Assembly (NCBI RefSeq): GCF_002240355.1
Contig: NZ_CP016354.1
Coordinates: forward strand, 1-64,000
DNA length: 64,000 bases
From: Prauserella marina
GTDB lineage: Bacteria > Actinomycetota > Actinomycetes > Mycobacteriales > Pseudonocardiaceae
Direction: 5' to 3'
Both the position numbers and the translations under genes were made by a program. How positions within the stretch are numbered: position 1 is the stretch's first letter; each line of letters opens with the position of its first letter. Below the pieces are notes generated by a model, which did not search any database, was not told the DNA's origin, and worked only from the letters and a program-made list of their open reading frames with translations. Shown in pieces: positions 18,998 to 26,952 of the stretch.

Positions 18998-19025
18998 CGG
19001 GGCGGTCCCTACGGGGACCGCCCCG
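18998..19025 (-). terminator. Terminator hairpin
   Basis: Perfect 12-base arms (CGGGGCGGTCCC and complement) with loop TACG, plus outer GCCTTC/GAAGGC pairing, lie seven bases past the stop of the minus-strand gene 19033-19551. Confidence 0.8.
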
Positions 19026-19032
19026 AAGGCGT

Positions 19033-19551
19033 TTACGAGGCTTTTGCCACCTCCTCGAGGACCAACTGCTGTTGCCCGTCGAGGTTGTCCCGGTGATGAG
19101 ACATCTCCTCGGTAACGCGCGCAGCGAAAGCGTTTAGGTCGTTGGGGCCGTCAGCCTCGGCGAGCCGGGCCAGGCCGTCCATGATGCGGACGGCGAACAT
19201 GGCGTGTTCGTAGTCGCCATTCGGCATGAAGACGCCCAAGAGCTCCCTGTGTTTCGTGATGGCGAGGGAGATGCCGTCCTGTTCAACGGCATCGAGCCAG
19301 TCAGACAGCTTCTCGCGAAAGGCTTGAGCTGACACAGTCCGGATGTCGCATGCCTTCTGCTCTGAGAGCTGCGCCAAGCCATCCACGGCGCTGGCCGCGA
19401 ACGTAGCGCGACGGTGATCTTCAGGTGGCACGATAACGCCGATCTTCGTGCCGCGACGGCTCAGACCGACGTGACTACCTGCGCTAACAGCCGCAAGATA
19501 GCTCGGCTGCTTCCTGCGAAAAACTTCGACGGGAGCATCCTGAAGGTCCAT
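19033..19551 (-). CDS. Tandem Phd/YefM-like antitoxin-fold protein
   Basis: 172 residues from ATG 19551. Two successive Phd-like units are visible: VEVFRRKQPSYLAAVSAGSH with a KIGVIVPPEDHR end (about 6-50), and VSAQAFREKLSDWLDAVEQD with LAITKHRELLGVFMPNGDY (about 72-120). Each is followed by a similar helix (FAASAVDGLAQLSE, FAVRIMDGLARLAE). Phd-fold proteins normally have one such domain and neutralise a toxin as dimers; here the dimer may be built in one chain. No toxin gene lies beside it. It may act as a stand-alone regulator. Confidence 0.7.
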   Translation of the reverse strand: MDLQDAPVEVFRRKQPSYLAAVSAGSHVGLSRRGTKIGVIVPPEDHRRATFAASAVDGLAQLSEQKACDIRTVSAQAFREKLSDWLDAVEQDGISLAITKHRELLGVFMPNGDYEHAMFAVRIMDGLARLAEADGPNDLNAFAARVTEEMSHHRDNLDGQQQLVLEEVAKAS

Positions 19552-19758
19552 GTCCGGCAACCTACAGCACATTGATCCCGGTTCACATGATCGGGTCATG
19601 GCGTGTCGCGCCCAATTTGCCGGATCGACGGAGATTCGAACTGGGTTGACCAAAAGAGTCACCTCGAAGTCGACTCGCCACCCCTCGGCTCACCTGGAAG
19701 GCAAAGCGGCCCCTTTGCGAACTGCTCGCGTGCATCTAATACGCGCGGGCGGATTAGG

Positions 19759-20095
19759 TCAATCTTGGTGACTCAGCCGTCGAGCTTTCACACCAGCGGC
19801 CGCTTCAACATCCTCGATGGGGCGTCCGGTCCGATCGGCGATCCCGTGGGCGATGGCGATCACGTCGCTATCCGGGAGAGCATCGCCGGCGACCCGCAGG
19901 ACCTCGGCGACGTCGTTGGCGCGGTCGTCGACCTTCTCGAAGGCTTTGTTCAACATCGGGAAGGCGCTGCGGGCATTCTTGGCGTGGATGGCCCATTTGG
20001 AGCCTTTGCTGGGGCTGGGGGCGAACTGGGAGCCGATAGAGGGGGAGCTGAGTCGGTTCCGGCCCCTCAATGTCGCTGGCCTTGGAAGTGGTCAT
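19759..20095 (-). pseudogene. Small gene with homopolymer frameshift
   Basis: From ATG 20095 the frame reads MTTSKASDIEGPEPTQLP. The rest of the coding signal (SIGSQFAPSPSKGSKWAIHA onward to 19759) is in another frame. Adding one C to the run of five at 20041-20045 gives an uninterrupted protein of about 112 residues. The C-terminal half is helical and ends with a possible DNA-binding motif (RTGRPIEDVEAAAGVKARRL). An alternative is a TTG start at 20070 without the first segment. Confidence 0.55.
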
Positions 20096-20234
20096 GCCCC
20101 GTAGCTTTCCTCGCCAACTGGGAACTCACCAGCGTACGCGCGCACTTGACAGGCGCCAGTCGTACGTGCGGGTGCGCGCGCACGTACGAATCTCCAATCG
20201 GAGTAACTGCCACCGCTTGCATGTAAAGATTAAG

Positions 20235-20246
20235 GACTTTAAAGTC
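20235..20246. promoter_or_regulatory. Perfect 12-base palindrome GACTTTAAAGTC
   Basis: Lies seven bases before the GTG of the Phd-like gene in an AT-rich stretch. Antitoxins of this family usually repress their own promoter through such a dyad. Confidence 0.6.
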
Positions 20247-20252
20247 TTTCCT

Positions 20253-20447
20253 GTGAGTGCAGTCGAGAGTTCAGGTCAGGTGACCATGCAGAACGTACGC
20301 GCCCAGCTCTCCGAGCTCGGTGAGCGTGTTTTCCGGAACGGGGAACAGTTCATCGTCTACCGGCAGGGCAAGCCGTTCTTTGCGATGGTGCCGGTACCGG
20401 ACGCCGAGATGATCAGGCAGGTGAAAGCCAGCAACAAGCCCGAGTGA
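20253..20447 (+). CDS. Phd/YefM-like antitoxin without adjacent toxin
   Basis: 64 residues from GTG 20253. The pattern VTMQNVRAQLSELGERVF, then FIVYRQGKPFFAMVPVPDAE, is the Phd-type beta-strand/helix fold. It would bind DNA as a dimer. The next gene (20553) is 105 bases away and does not look like a known toxin, so the protein may be an orphan antitoxin or regulator that protects against a toxin elsewhere. Confidence 0.7.
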   Translation: MSAVESSGQVTMQNVRAQLSELGERVFRNGEQFIVYRQGKPFFAMVPVPDAEMIRQVKASNKPE

Positions 20448-20552
20448 GGTAGTTCGTCCTGACCGAGGCGGAAGACCACTTCCACATGACGACCGCCCCG
20501 GCCAGAACCACAAAGCCCCTGACACCGTTTGAACGATCCCAGGAGACTTTCA

Positions 20553-20846
20553 GTGTCTATCACGTCTTTGCGAGCTGGGCAGGTGCGCGCCGAGAACCTG
20601 TTCAAGATTGCTCAACAGCAGCGGGCGGCGGCTGCGACGCTCGAGGAGCGCACGACCTTGTCGGCTTCCGAACGCCTGGAGGCGGCCGAGCTGCGTAGCC
20701 ACGTCGCCATGATCTACCAGGCGATAGGAGAGGCGTACCCGATCTGGGCACGGCTGTGGGAGCGCTTGGCCGCCGCGGAGTATGCCGCCGCAGGCCGCCA
20801 TGAGCTCGGCGCGTACCTCACCGAAGACCAGGTACAAGCAGCATGA
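20553..20846 (+). CDS. Helical hypothetical protein
   Basis: 97 residues from GTG 20553, eight bases after AGGAGA. Predicted almost entirely helical (QQRAAAATLEERTTLSASER, then IWARLWERLAAAEYAAAG), perhaps a coiled coil. It overlaps the next gene by ATGA, so the two are translationally coupled. No family recognised. Confidence 0.65.
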   Translation: MSITSLRAGQVRAENLFKIAQQQRAAAATLEERTTLSASERLEAAELRSHVAMIYQAIGEAYPIWARLWERLAAAEYAAAGRHELGAYLTEDQVQAA

Positions 20847-21168
20847 ACTCCCGTCGACCGGCGATCCGCTACCGGAGGACACTGCTGTTCGGCGCCTCGC
20901 TGGTCTTATGGCATTCACGAGCAGCATGTCGGCCCTGAGCTTCGTTGCCGACGAACCGGTTCTCGGATTTGCCTGCCTGAGCGGCCTCTTCTCCATGTTC
21001 GCGGTAACCGATCGAAGGCTGCGACGCGAGCACGCCAGCACCGCAGCGCTGCGCTGCGCCCCGATGCAGCGGCCCCTACCAGGAGTAGGCATGAAGGTCG
21101 GCGCTACTGGCAGCAGCCGCCTCCCAGCCGTTCAAATCCCTACCGCTGGTGAGTCCGCAAGCCTTTGA
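20843..21168 (+). pseudogene. Two-segment membrane protein gene with one-base frameshift
   Basis: ATG 20843 opens MNSRRPAIRYRRTLLFGASL with strong coding bias. The continuation (MAFTSSMSALSFVADEPVLG, FACLSGLFSMFAVTDRRLRR) is in another frame. One base added near 20900-20906 unites them into about 108 residues with two hydrophobic segments. The stop codon overlaps a TGAACAG element. If the defect is real, a start at ATG 20908 could still make the second part. Confidence 0.55.
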
Positions 21169-21227
21169 ACAGGCAATACGTTACTTACTGTGATCGAAAA
21201 CAAGAGAGAAGGGACTGGTCGATCGTG

Positions 21228-21404
21228 ATGACCGTAAGGGCGTCGAAGGTTCGTCCTGGCGACAGTCTGAAGGGTTACGAGAGCACGCCGGGGGCGGTGG
21301 CAAGCGTTCATTGCAGCCGCTTCCTCCGGGTGTTCACCCACACAACGTCCGGTGAGCGGATCACCTTCCGCTGCTGGAGCCGCGCCAGGCTCGCAAACCG
21401 CTGA
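21228..21404 (+). CDS. Small beta-rich hypothetical protein
   Basis: 58 residues from ATG 21228 (a GTG lies one codon earlier). The sequence (VRPGDSLKGYESTPGAVASV, then SGERITFRCW) looks like a small beta barrel. AGAGAGAAGGG lies 14 bases upstream. No family recognised. Confidence 0.5.
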   Translation: MTVRASKVRPGDSLKGYESTPGAVASVHCSRFLRVFTHTTSGERITFRCWSRARLANR

Positions 21405-21450
21405 TCAACCGCGTCGTCAACCCAGAAACCAAGACAAAGGAGAGGACCCC

Positions 21451-21716
21451 ATGCGCAAGACCAGGTTGCACGAGCTCGTCACCGAACTGGTGCAGAACAC
21501 ATGGAACAGCGACGACGCGGATGTTGCTCAGGCGGTCCTCGACGACGAGAACGCCTTTGGTGCCTGTGCCATCGGCTGAACGACGCCGGTGATGGTGAGC
21601 ATGACGGAATCGAGGACGCCTGGTACGAGCTAGTCGACGACCTGTCCGACAACGACCTGGACTTCATCGCCGACGAGGCCGATTCACCGGCGGCCTACCT
21701 GGCCTCCCAGATCTAG
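21451..21716 (+). pseudogene. Acidic small gene with one-base frameshift
   Basis: ATG 21451 follows AAAGGAGAGG and codes for MRKTRLHELVTELVQNTWNS and on to about codon 42. The acidic helical rest (LNDAGDGEHDGIEDAWYELV to the TAG at 21716) is one frame away. One base restored near 21570-21578 (GGCTG to GGCCTG or GGGCTG) gives 88 residues. No family recognised. Confidence 0.6.
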
Positions 21717-21839
21717 GAAGAACGCATCATGAACAACTTGAAGATCGCGGGCTAGCTGGCTGAACAGTAGAAGCACACAGCTGTAGGTGTCCGGATGCAG
21801 CCGGTCGCCAACGGAAATTGATCCGAAGGGAACAGCAAG

Positions 21840-22415
21840 ATGACCACGACGATTCATCCGGAGCAGTGGGCTGGTGAGATCACCGCCCAGCAGGCTCTGG
21901 ACTTCTATGAGCGGCATTCCGCACTGGGGCTTGTTGCGATGCAGGCGCTGCTTTCGACGTCGGACCTGTCGCTGCACGCGGCGGCGCTGACCTGGCTGGC
22001 CGAGGGCGCGATGGGGGAGGCGGCGGTCGCCTGGCAGGTGTTCAACGACCCGGTCGACGGCAACCTGAGCAACTTCACCCCGACCGAGCGCGCCGAAATC
22101 ATCGAGGAGCACATCGAAGGCGCGCGGATCGTCCTGCGCCTGGCCGAGGCCGCTCGGGCGAAGGTCGAGGGCAAGCAGCGTCCCTGCGGGGCGTGGCCAG
22201 AGCTGGAGGACGTCGCCGGTGACGTGCTTGATCTGCTGGCCGATCCGGAGACGCGGTCGGCGAAGGAGATGTCGGCGCTATATGGGGACCTGATCCAGCC
22301 GCTGTTGGATCTGGGGTCGTATCCCGAGACGGTCGCGCAGTTGGTGAGTGTGTGGTCCGAGCACGCCGAGAACGACGAGACCTTGGACGCGTTGGAGAGC
22401 GCGATCCGGTCCTGA
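21840..22415 (+). CDS. Helical hypothetical protein
   Basis: 191 residues from ATG 21840, with GAAGGGAACAGCAAG upstream. All-helical and acidic (EQWAGEITAQQALDFYERHS, then LRLAEAARAKVEG). No membrane segment or metal motif. Third-position GC is high throughout, so it is a real gene. Function unknown. Confidence 0.7.
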   Translation: MTTTIHPEQWAGEITAQQALDFYERHSALGLVAMQALLSTSDLSLHAAALTWLAEGAMGEAAVAWQVFNDPVDGNLSNFTPTERAEIIEEHIEGARIVLRLAEAARAKVEGKQRPCGAWPELEDVAGDVLDLLADPETRSAKEMSALYGDLIQPLLDLGSYPETVAQLVSVWSEHAENDETLDALESAIRS

Positions 22416-22511
22416 CAGGCGAATGCCCTGGTGGGCGGGGATGCAGCCCCGTTTGTGCCCACCAGGGCATCGAACGCGACCCCAACCGATCCGAAGGGAA
22501 AGACGCGCACT

Positions 22512-22667
22512 ATGAACGATGCACCAAGAGTAGCGACATCGCCAAGCCTGCCGGGTTCGGAGGTCGTCGACCGCGTTGTCGACGGACCGAAGTCGTCGCC
22601 TCGGTCCCCGTGCCATCTGCGGCCAGTCCTGGTGGACGTCGAGCGCGTCCGTACCTTGCTCGCCTGA
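22512..22667 (+). CDS. Small hypothetical protein
   Basis: 51 residues from ATG 22512 (GAAGGGAAAG about ten bases upstream). Pro/Ser/Val-rich with no motif. Coding bias is weaker than in its neighbours. Confidence 0.4.
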   Translation: MNDAPRVATSPSLPGSEVVDRVVDGPKSSPRSPCHLRPVLVDVERVRTLLA

Positions 22668-22761
22668 ATTCGCCCAGCCCTGCGGCGGCTTGGGCGAGGG
22701 GCGCTGATGGCGCTTCTGTGCTCGGCGAACGCTGCGGGCCTGCATGGAATGGGAGCAGGCC

Positions 22762-23049
22762 ATGTCGTCTGCATTGCAACGGTTTCATCATTCTCACCAG
22801 CGCAAGCGCAACAACACCGAGTATTGGATCGGCCAGCTGTACGCGACGGCCGATCCGGCGGAACGGGTCGCCGCGCTGGGCCAGCTGCTGGAGCGTTTCG
22901 AGCTGGAGGTCGCCAGCGCGTGGCTTGTGGGCGACCCGAATCGGGCACGGAATCTGGAGGGCCAGGCCGAGGCGTTCGCGGTCTGGCGAGAAGTCGAGCT
23001 GGGGGTTCTTGCTCCGGAAGCCCGGCGCCCGGCGCCGGTAGCGAGGTGA
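22762..23049 (+). CDS. Small helical protein
   Basis: 95 residues from ATG 22762 (GGGAGCAGG upstream; an ATG at 22744 is in frame). A basic N-terminus (LQRFHHSHQRKRNNTEYW) precedes helices (ERVAALGQLLERFELEVASA). Lies six bases before the RRQRL-type gene, so probably in the same operon. Confidence 0.6.
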   Translation: MSSALQRFHHSHQRKRNNTEYWIGQLYATADPAERVAALGQLLERFELEVASAWLVGDPNRARNLEGQAEAFAVWREVELGVLAPEARRPAPVAR

Positions 23050-23055
23050 CCGGCG

Positions 23056-23505
23056 TTGGGCACCGTCACCGCGCTTCGCGTCGCCGGGGACATGATCCAG
23101 CTCTGGGACGAGACGTACTGGACCGTCGACGAGTGGGTCGATGGCTTGCCGGCGTGGGAATGGGGGCATGCCCCGCGGGGGCTGGCCACCCGCTCGCAAC
23201 TGCGTGATCTGCCGCAGCCGAAGTCGATCGGCCCGCAGGACCCGTACGGGCTGCTGGTCTTCCGGCACCGCAAGGCCGCTCGCCGCCGGGAGATCGCTCA
23301 GCTCTACCGCATTGACCTGGCGCGCGACCGGCGCGCCGTGACTCCGGCCGTCCTGGCCTCGGTGGAGAAAGCCATGCTCGCGCGCCGCACTTGCCGGCGT
23401 TGCGGACAGGTGCAGCCGCGGTGCGTCTCGACGCTGACGCGCACGTGCTGGCCCTGCATGGAGATCACCGGGGATTTCGGCCAACGCGAACAACACGCCG
23501 CTTGA
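23056..23505 (+). CDS. RRQRL-motif-like zinc-binding protein
   Basis: 149 residues from TTG 23056, with GAGGTGA upstream. The middle has [20 protein letters not shown], a variant of the RRQRL segment, then [20 protein letters not shown] and a C-terminal zinc ribbon (CRRCG...CWPCM). Proteins of this type are widespread on actinomycete integrative elements; function unknown, DNA binding plausible. The canonical RRQRL reads RSQLR here. Its stop lies in a TGAACAG element. Confidence 0.7.
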   Translation: MGTVTALRVAGDMIQLWDETYWTVDEWVDGLPAWEWGHAPRGLATRSQLRDLPQPKSIGPQDPYGLLVFRHRKAARRREIAQLYRIDLARDRRAVTPAVLASVEKAMLARRTCRRCGQVQPRCVSTLTRTCWPCMEITGDFGQREQHAA

Positions 23506-23573
23506 ACAGCGCGAATCCTGCGATCGCCGCGCCGCGGCGGGCGGGATTCGGCATCGAACTCGAGGAGAACACG

Positions 23574-24347
23574 ATGTCACGCACATTCCCCACCACTGCG
23601 GCTGTCGCCGCTGCGGCTGCGGCCGCTGGCTGGTTCGTTACCGGCCAGCGGCTGCGGCGGCGCACCAGCGAATTGTTCACCGCCGCTACCGAGTTGGAGG
23701 CCGCCAGCAGCAAGCTGGAGCACTCGCTCGTCGACCCGGTTTCCGGGCTGCTGACTCGTGTGGGCTGGGACGCCTGCGCGGCGCAGCGGGCCGCCACTGC
23801 GAACGCCTTTCTGCTGCTCGACCTGAACGCCTTCAAGGCGATCAACGACAGCCTCGGCCACCTTGTCGGCGACGCGGTCCTGCGGGCCGTCGGGCAGCGG
23901 CTGATGACCGAGTTTGGGGAGGATGCCCTGCTCGCCCGGCCGGGCGGTGACGAGTTCACCGTCCTGACCACGTTGACCCTCGCGGCGCTGCACGAGCAGA
24001 TGGAACGTCTGGTCGAGATGGTCACCGCACCGGTCGAGGTGCCGGATGTCGGTGAGCTGAACATCGGCGTCTCAGTTGGGCTGGTGTGGCTGTGCGATCT
24101 GCCGACCTGGAGCCTGGACGCACCGGACGAGGCCGAGGCAGACCTGTGGACGTCGGTGGTGCAGGAAGCGTTCGCGGCCGCGGATATCGCGATGTACGAC
24201 GCGAAGGCGATGCACCGCGGGTGGCGGATCTACGACCGGGATATCGACCCGGTGCGGCCGGCCACGGCAATCGTGCCAGGCCAGCAGCGGCGCTACCGGG
24301 ACTACGGCCCGGCCGCGCTGCGCCACCAGGAGGTAGTCGCGCGATGA
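23574..24347 (+). CDS. GGDEF-domain protein (putative diguanylate cyclase)
   Basis: 257 residues from ATG 23574 after GAGGAGAAC. A short hydrophobic N-terminal segment (about 8-22) and a coiled coil (30-50) lead into a GGDEF domain starting DPVSGLLTR (about 58). The intact signature RPGGDEF is near residue 125, with the Mg-binding D in [12 protein letters not shown]. It should make cyclic di-GMP. The usual inhibitory RxxD site before GGDEF is not evident. The C-terminal 25 residues are Arg/Pro-rich. A cyclic di-GMP enzyme on a transferable element could tie transfer or development to this signal. Confidence 0.85.
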   Translation: MSRTFPTTAAVAAAAAAAGWFVTGQRLRRRTSELFTAATELEAASSKLEHSLVDPVSGLLTRVGWDACAAQRAATANAFLLLDLNAFKAINDSLGHLVGDAVLRAVGQRLMTEFGEDALLARPGGDEFTVLTTLTLAALHEQMERLVEMVTAPVEVPDVGELNIGVSVGLVWLCDLPTWSLDAPDEAEADLWTSVVQEAFAAADIAMYDAKAMHRGWRIYDRDIDPVRPATAIVPGQQRRYRDYGPAALRHQEVVAR

Positions 24348-24532
24348 CCGCGGCACCCAGTCCGGCGGAGGCTCTGCTTGAGCGCATCCGCAGCCGCTAC
24401 ATCCGACCGGTCAAGGTGCAGCGGAACGGTCACCTGCGCGACGACAACCTGTTGCCGGCGATCGGCCCGACCCGCGCCGGGCTGGGCGGGTTCGAGATCC
24501 AGATGCTCGTGACCTGCTCTGGCGCCCGGTGA
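24344..24532 (+). CDS. Small hypothetical protein
   Basis: 62 residues from ATG 24344, which overlaps the GGDEF gene's TGA by ATGA. AGGAGG lies 13 bases upstream of the ATG. A basic middle ([20 protein letters not shown]) is the main feature. Its own stop overlaps the next start. Confidence 0.55.
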   Translation: MTAAPSPAEALLERIRSRYIRPVKVQRNGHLRDDNLLPAIGPTRAGLGGFEIQMLVTCSGAR

Positions 24533-24855
24533 TGGGCACGGCCGCGCAGCGTCCTTGCGCCCGGTGCAAGCGATCGATGGCGATGACCCGGAACGTGGCC
24601 CGCGGCGGGCGCGCGCACAAATCCCGTGGCCTCTGCGCCGGGTGCTACGTGGTCGTGCTGCGCCACGGCGAACTCGAGCTATATCCGCGGCTGCGCCGCA
24701 ACCGCGACGAAGTCCTCCATGAGTTCCAGCACCTGCGTGAACAGGGCATTCGCAGCCATCGCGACCTGGCCAGCGCACTGCGGATGACCGAGGGCGCGCT
24801 GTACAACATGCTCCGCCGTGCCCGGCTCGCCGGCGATCCTCGCGCCCCTGACTAA
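24532..24855 (+). CDS. Zinc-ribbon and helix-turn-helix small protein
   Basis: 107 residues from ATG 24532 (GTG 24529 also possible). CARCKRSMAM and GLCAGCYVVV form a two-knuckle zinc site. The C-terminus (GIRSHRDLASALRMTEGALY, then NMLRRARLAGD) is a helix-turn-helix. Probably a DNA-binding regulator, last gene of the 22.7-24.9 kb run. Confidence 0.65.
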   Translation: MGTAAQRPCARCKRSMAMTRNVARGGRAHKSRGLCAGCYVVVLRHGELELYPRLRRNRDEVLHEFQHLREQGIRSHRDLASALRMTEGALYNMLRRARLAGDPRAPD

Positions 24856-25332
24856 CGCATGCGGACACCTCGTTCTCGCCCACCAACCCACTTCGACGAA
24901 GGGCTGGACCATTCCCGTGGCACGACCCGATGCCTCAGCTCGGCGAGTTCGAGGTCGCCGAGCAATCCGCGTGGCCTGGCCGGCTACGCCGCCCGGTGGC
25001 GAACGCGCAACACGGAGTTCCTGCGGATCTGAACCCGCCACGACGGCCCAGGTCAGCAAGAATTGTTTGTCTGGAAAACGGCGTCCAAGCCAAGCCGCTG
25101 GGATTGCCGCGGCGTGACGGTGTCCCGCCGTGCCGTCGACGAGCGCCTGGTGGATGTCCAAAGTCGACAAGAAGGCGGCGGGCCGCCAGCTGGATGGCCA
25201 GGTCTGGAACGAGCAGCCCACGCGGCATTTGCCGGTGCCGTGTGAGCTTGTTACACCACGTGAGTCGGTGGGGGATGATCTGCGGCTACGGTAGCCGTGA
25301 CGCTGCTGAGCAGTACCGGGGCTACCAACGAC
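24856..25332. other. Gene-free stretch
   Basis: I see no supported gene. Open frames on both strands lack ribosome-binding sites and coding-type third positions. It marks the boundary between the replication/accessory block and the regulator-lasso block. Confidence 0.5.
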
Positions 25333-25367
25333 GGAGGCCCGCGCCGACGAGTCCGGCGCGGGCCTCC
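25333..25367. terminator. Bidirectional terminator hairpin
   Basis: Perfect 14-base arms (GGAGGCCCGCGCCG and complement) with a 7-base loop, placed beyond the 3' end of the DUF397 gene. Confidence 0.85.
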
Positions 25368-25393
25368 GCTCGTGTTTCCGAGCTACACGGCGG

Positions 25394-25642
25394 TTAGGCG
25401 ATCAGGTGATCGAATTCGCCGTTCTTCGCGCCTTCCAGGAAAGCGGTGAACTCCGACTTGGTGAAGCCGAGCGTGGTCCGCTTGTCCTTCGGCTTGTCGG
25501 GGTACTCCTTGCTGTCCTGGACACCGATCCAGCCGTCCGTCGCGTAGAGCATCACGCAGTCGGGCTGGCTCTGCGGCGAGCGGCTGGATTTGATGTAGTC
25601 GCCGTCGCGCAGCGCGTCGAGCGGCGGCTGTTCTGCTGCCAT
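25394..25642 (-). CDS. DUF397 protein, partner of XRE regulator
   Basis: 82 residues from ATG 25642 (GAGGAGAAGAAG upstream). The pattern YIKSSRSPQSQPDCVMLYAT, then VQDSKEYPDK and FTKSEFTAFLEGAKNGEFD, is DUF397. In actinomycetes such small proteins sit next to WhiJ-like XRE/DUF5753 regulators and act with them as a regulatory pair. It lies 133 bases downstream of the regulator on the same strand. Confidence 0.88.
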   Translation of the reverse strand: MAAEQPPLDALRDGDYIKSSRSPQSQPDCVMLYATDGWIGVQDSKEYPDKPKDKRTTLGFTKSEFTAFLEGAKNGEFDHLIA

Positions 25643-25775
25643 CTTCTTCTCCTCACTCTTCACGGGCGAGCTGACCAGGCGTCCCGGCTGGAGGGCCAGT
25701 CAGCTCTGTCCGCATCACCCCGCATCACGCAACGCGCGGGGGATGCGGCGCCGGATCACCGTAACGGCGCCCTGG

Positions 25776-26639
25776 TCACAAGATCAGATCCGCCCAGACC
25801 TTCTCGATGCGCTCGCGGGATTGTTCGACGTCGAGTGCCTTGCTGGCGGCCACGCTCCACATGTTGTTGTAGTAGCGCAGCTCGGAGGGCTTCTCCAGGA
25901 ACCCGCTCGTTGGGGCGAACTCGATGAACACACACTCGGGGTCTTCGGGATCGGCGAACTCCATGATTTCGAAACTCATGCCCTGCGCGGCGTAGACGTC
26001 GGCCTCGAACGGCACGATCAGCACCTCAACGGTGGCGGTCCACTGGGTGTCGAGCAGGTACCGCAGTTGCCGGGCCAGGACTTCGCGGCCGCCGACATGG
26101 CGGTGCAGGGCGCCTTCTGCGATCACGACGGTGTAGCGGAAGTTGGGGTCGTTGAGCCGGTGCTGGCGCTTCATGCGGAACTCGACGCTGCGCGCCATGT
26201 CGGAGGGTTTGGTGTTCTGCGAGGAGTACACGACGGCGTGGCTGTACTCCTCGGTCGTCAGCATCAAGGGGATGAACGCCTCGATGTACTGCCTGATGTG
26301 TGCGGCGTCGGATTCCAGCCCGGCCAGCATCTCGCCGTGTTCCTGGATGACGTCGGCGTATTCCGACCACCAGCCGAGCTGATCGCCCTCCTGCCACAGC
26401 TCGTACCACAATTCAGCCTGCTCAGACGAAAGCTCCAGAACCTCGGTCATCTTGCGGATCTGGACTTTGGTGAGGGTGGCTTTGCCGCTCTCGACCCTGG
26501 ACAGCCTGGCCTGGTTGATCCCGCCGATGCGCTTGGCCAACTCGGTGCCGGACATCTTGCGTTCGGTTCGGCGATCGCGGATCTGCCTGCCGAGACGCCG
26601 TCGACGCAGCGTTGGGCTGACCGCTCCGTCTCCGCTCAT
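25776..26639 (-). CDS. WhiJ-like XRE regulator with DUF5753 domain
   Basis: 287 residues from ATG 26639, preceded by AAAGGTGG. The HTH is at about 15-70 (RLGRQIRDRRTERKMSGTEL, ARLSRVESGKATLT); the DUF5753 sensor-like domain follows (EFRMKRQHRL, VLARQLRYLLD, ending FIEFAPTSGFLEKPSELRYY). Such proteins control development or secondary metabolism. Divergent to the 26.9-33.6 kb set that includes the lasso genes, with a palindrome between, so it is the best candidate for their regulator. Confidence 0.88.
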   Translation of the reverse strand: MSGDGAVSPTLRRRRLGRQIRDRRTERKMSGTELAKRIGGINQARLSRVESGKATLTKVQIRKMTEVLELSSEQAELWYELWQEGDQLGWWSEYADVIQEHGEMLAGLESDAAHIRQYIEAFIPLMLTTEEYSHAVVYSSQNTKPSDMARSVEFRMKRQHRLNDPNFRYTVVIAEGALHRHVGGREVLARQLRYLLDTQWTATVEVLIVPFEADVYAAQGMSFEIMEFADPEDPECVFIEFAPTSGFLEKPSELRYYNNMWSVAASKALDVEQSRERIEKVWADLIL

Positions 26640-26730
26640 CTGCATCCACCTTTCTGGACCTGGACCACTCTCCGTGCCCCTGTAGCCCGTTCTCAGACCG
26701 CTCCTCGCGGCCGTTCACCCGATCGGCACT

Positions 26731-26764
26731 CTTGACTATTCAAAACATATTCTTGGAATATGTT
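26731..26764 (+). promoter_or_regulatory. Promoter with overlapping palindrome before the lasso-side operon
   Basis: TTGACT (26732-26737) and GAATAT (26756-26761) with an 18-base spacer resemble a sigma-70-type promoter pointing right. Over it lies a perfect dyad AACATATTC-TTG-GAATATGTT (26744-26764), AT-rich and unlike its surroundings. Probable operator for the divergent XRE regulator. Confidence 0.6.
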
Positions 26765-26952
26765 CTACATAGCCGTCGGGGTGCTGTGCAAGCGAAGGTA
26801 CCCCGACCGGCTCACAGGTTGGAGGAAGGCCCGCTCCGGTGGCCCCCAACAGCGTTGAGCTGGCCTTCCTCCGACGCACAGAGACTGCGGCGGCTCTCTG
26901 CCTGCCCCCGACTTGCAGGGGTCGCCGCGACCAACCGGCAACGGGAGCCGTG

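Noticed and set aside
19630-19680. GATTCGAACTGGG resembling the T-arm of a tRNA on the minus strand
   Set aside because: The flanking bases do not pair as a T-stem and no acceptor or anticodon stem follows.
25743-26735. 330-codon plus-strand open frame
   Set aside because: Complement of the XRE/DUF5753 gene, whose domains are unmistakable.
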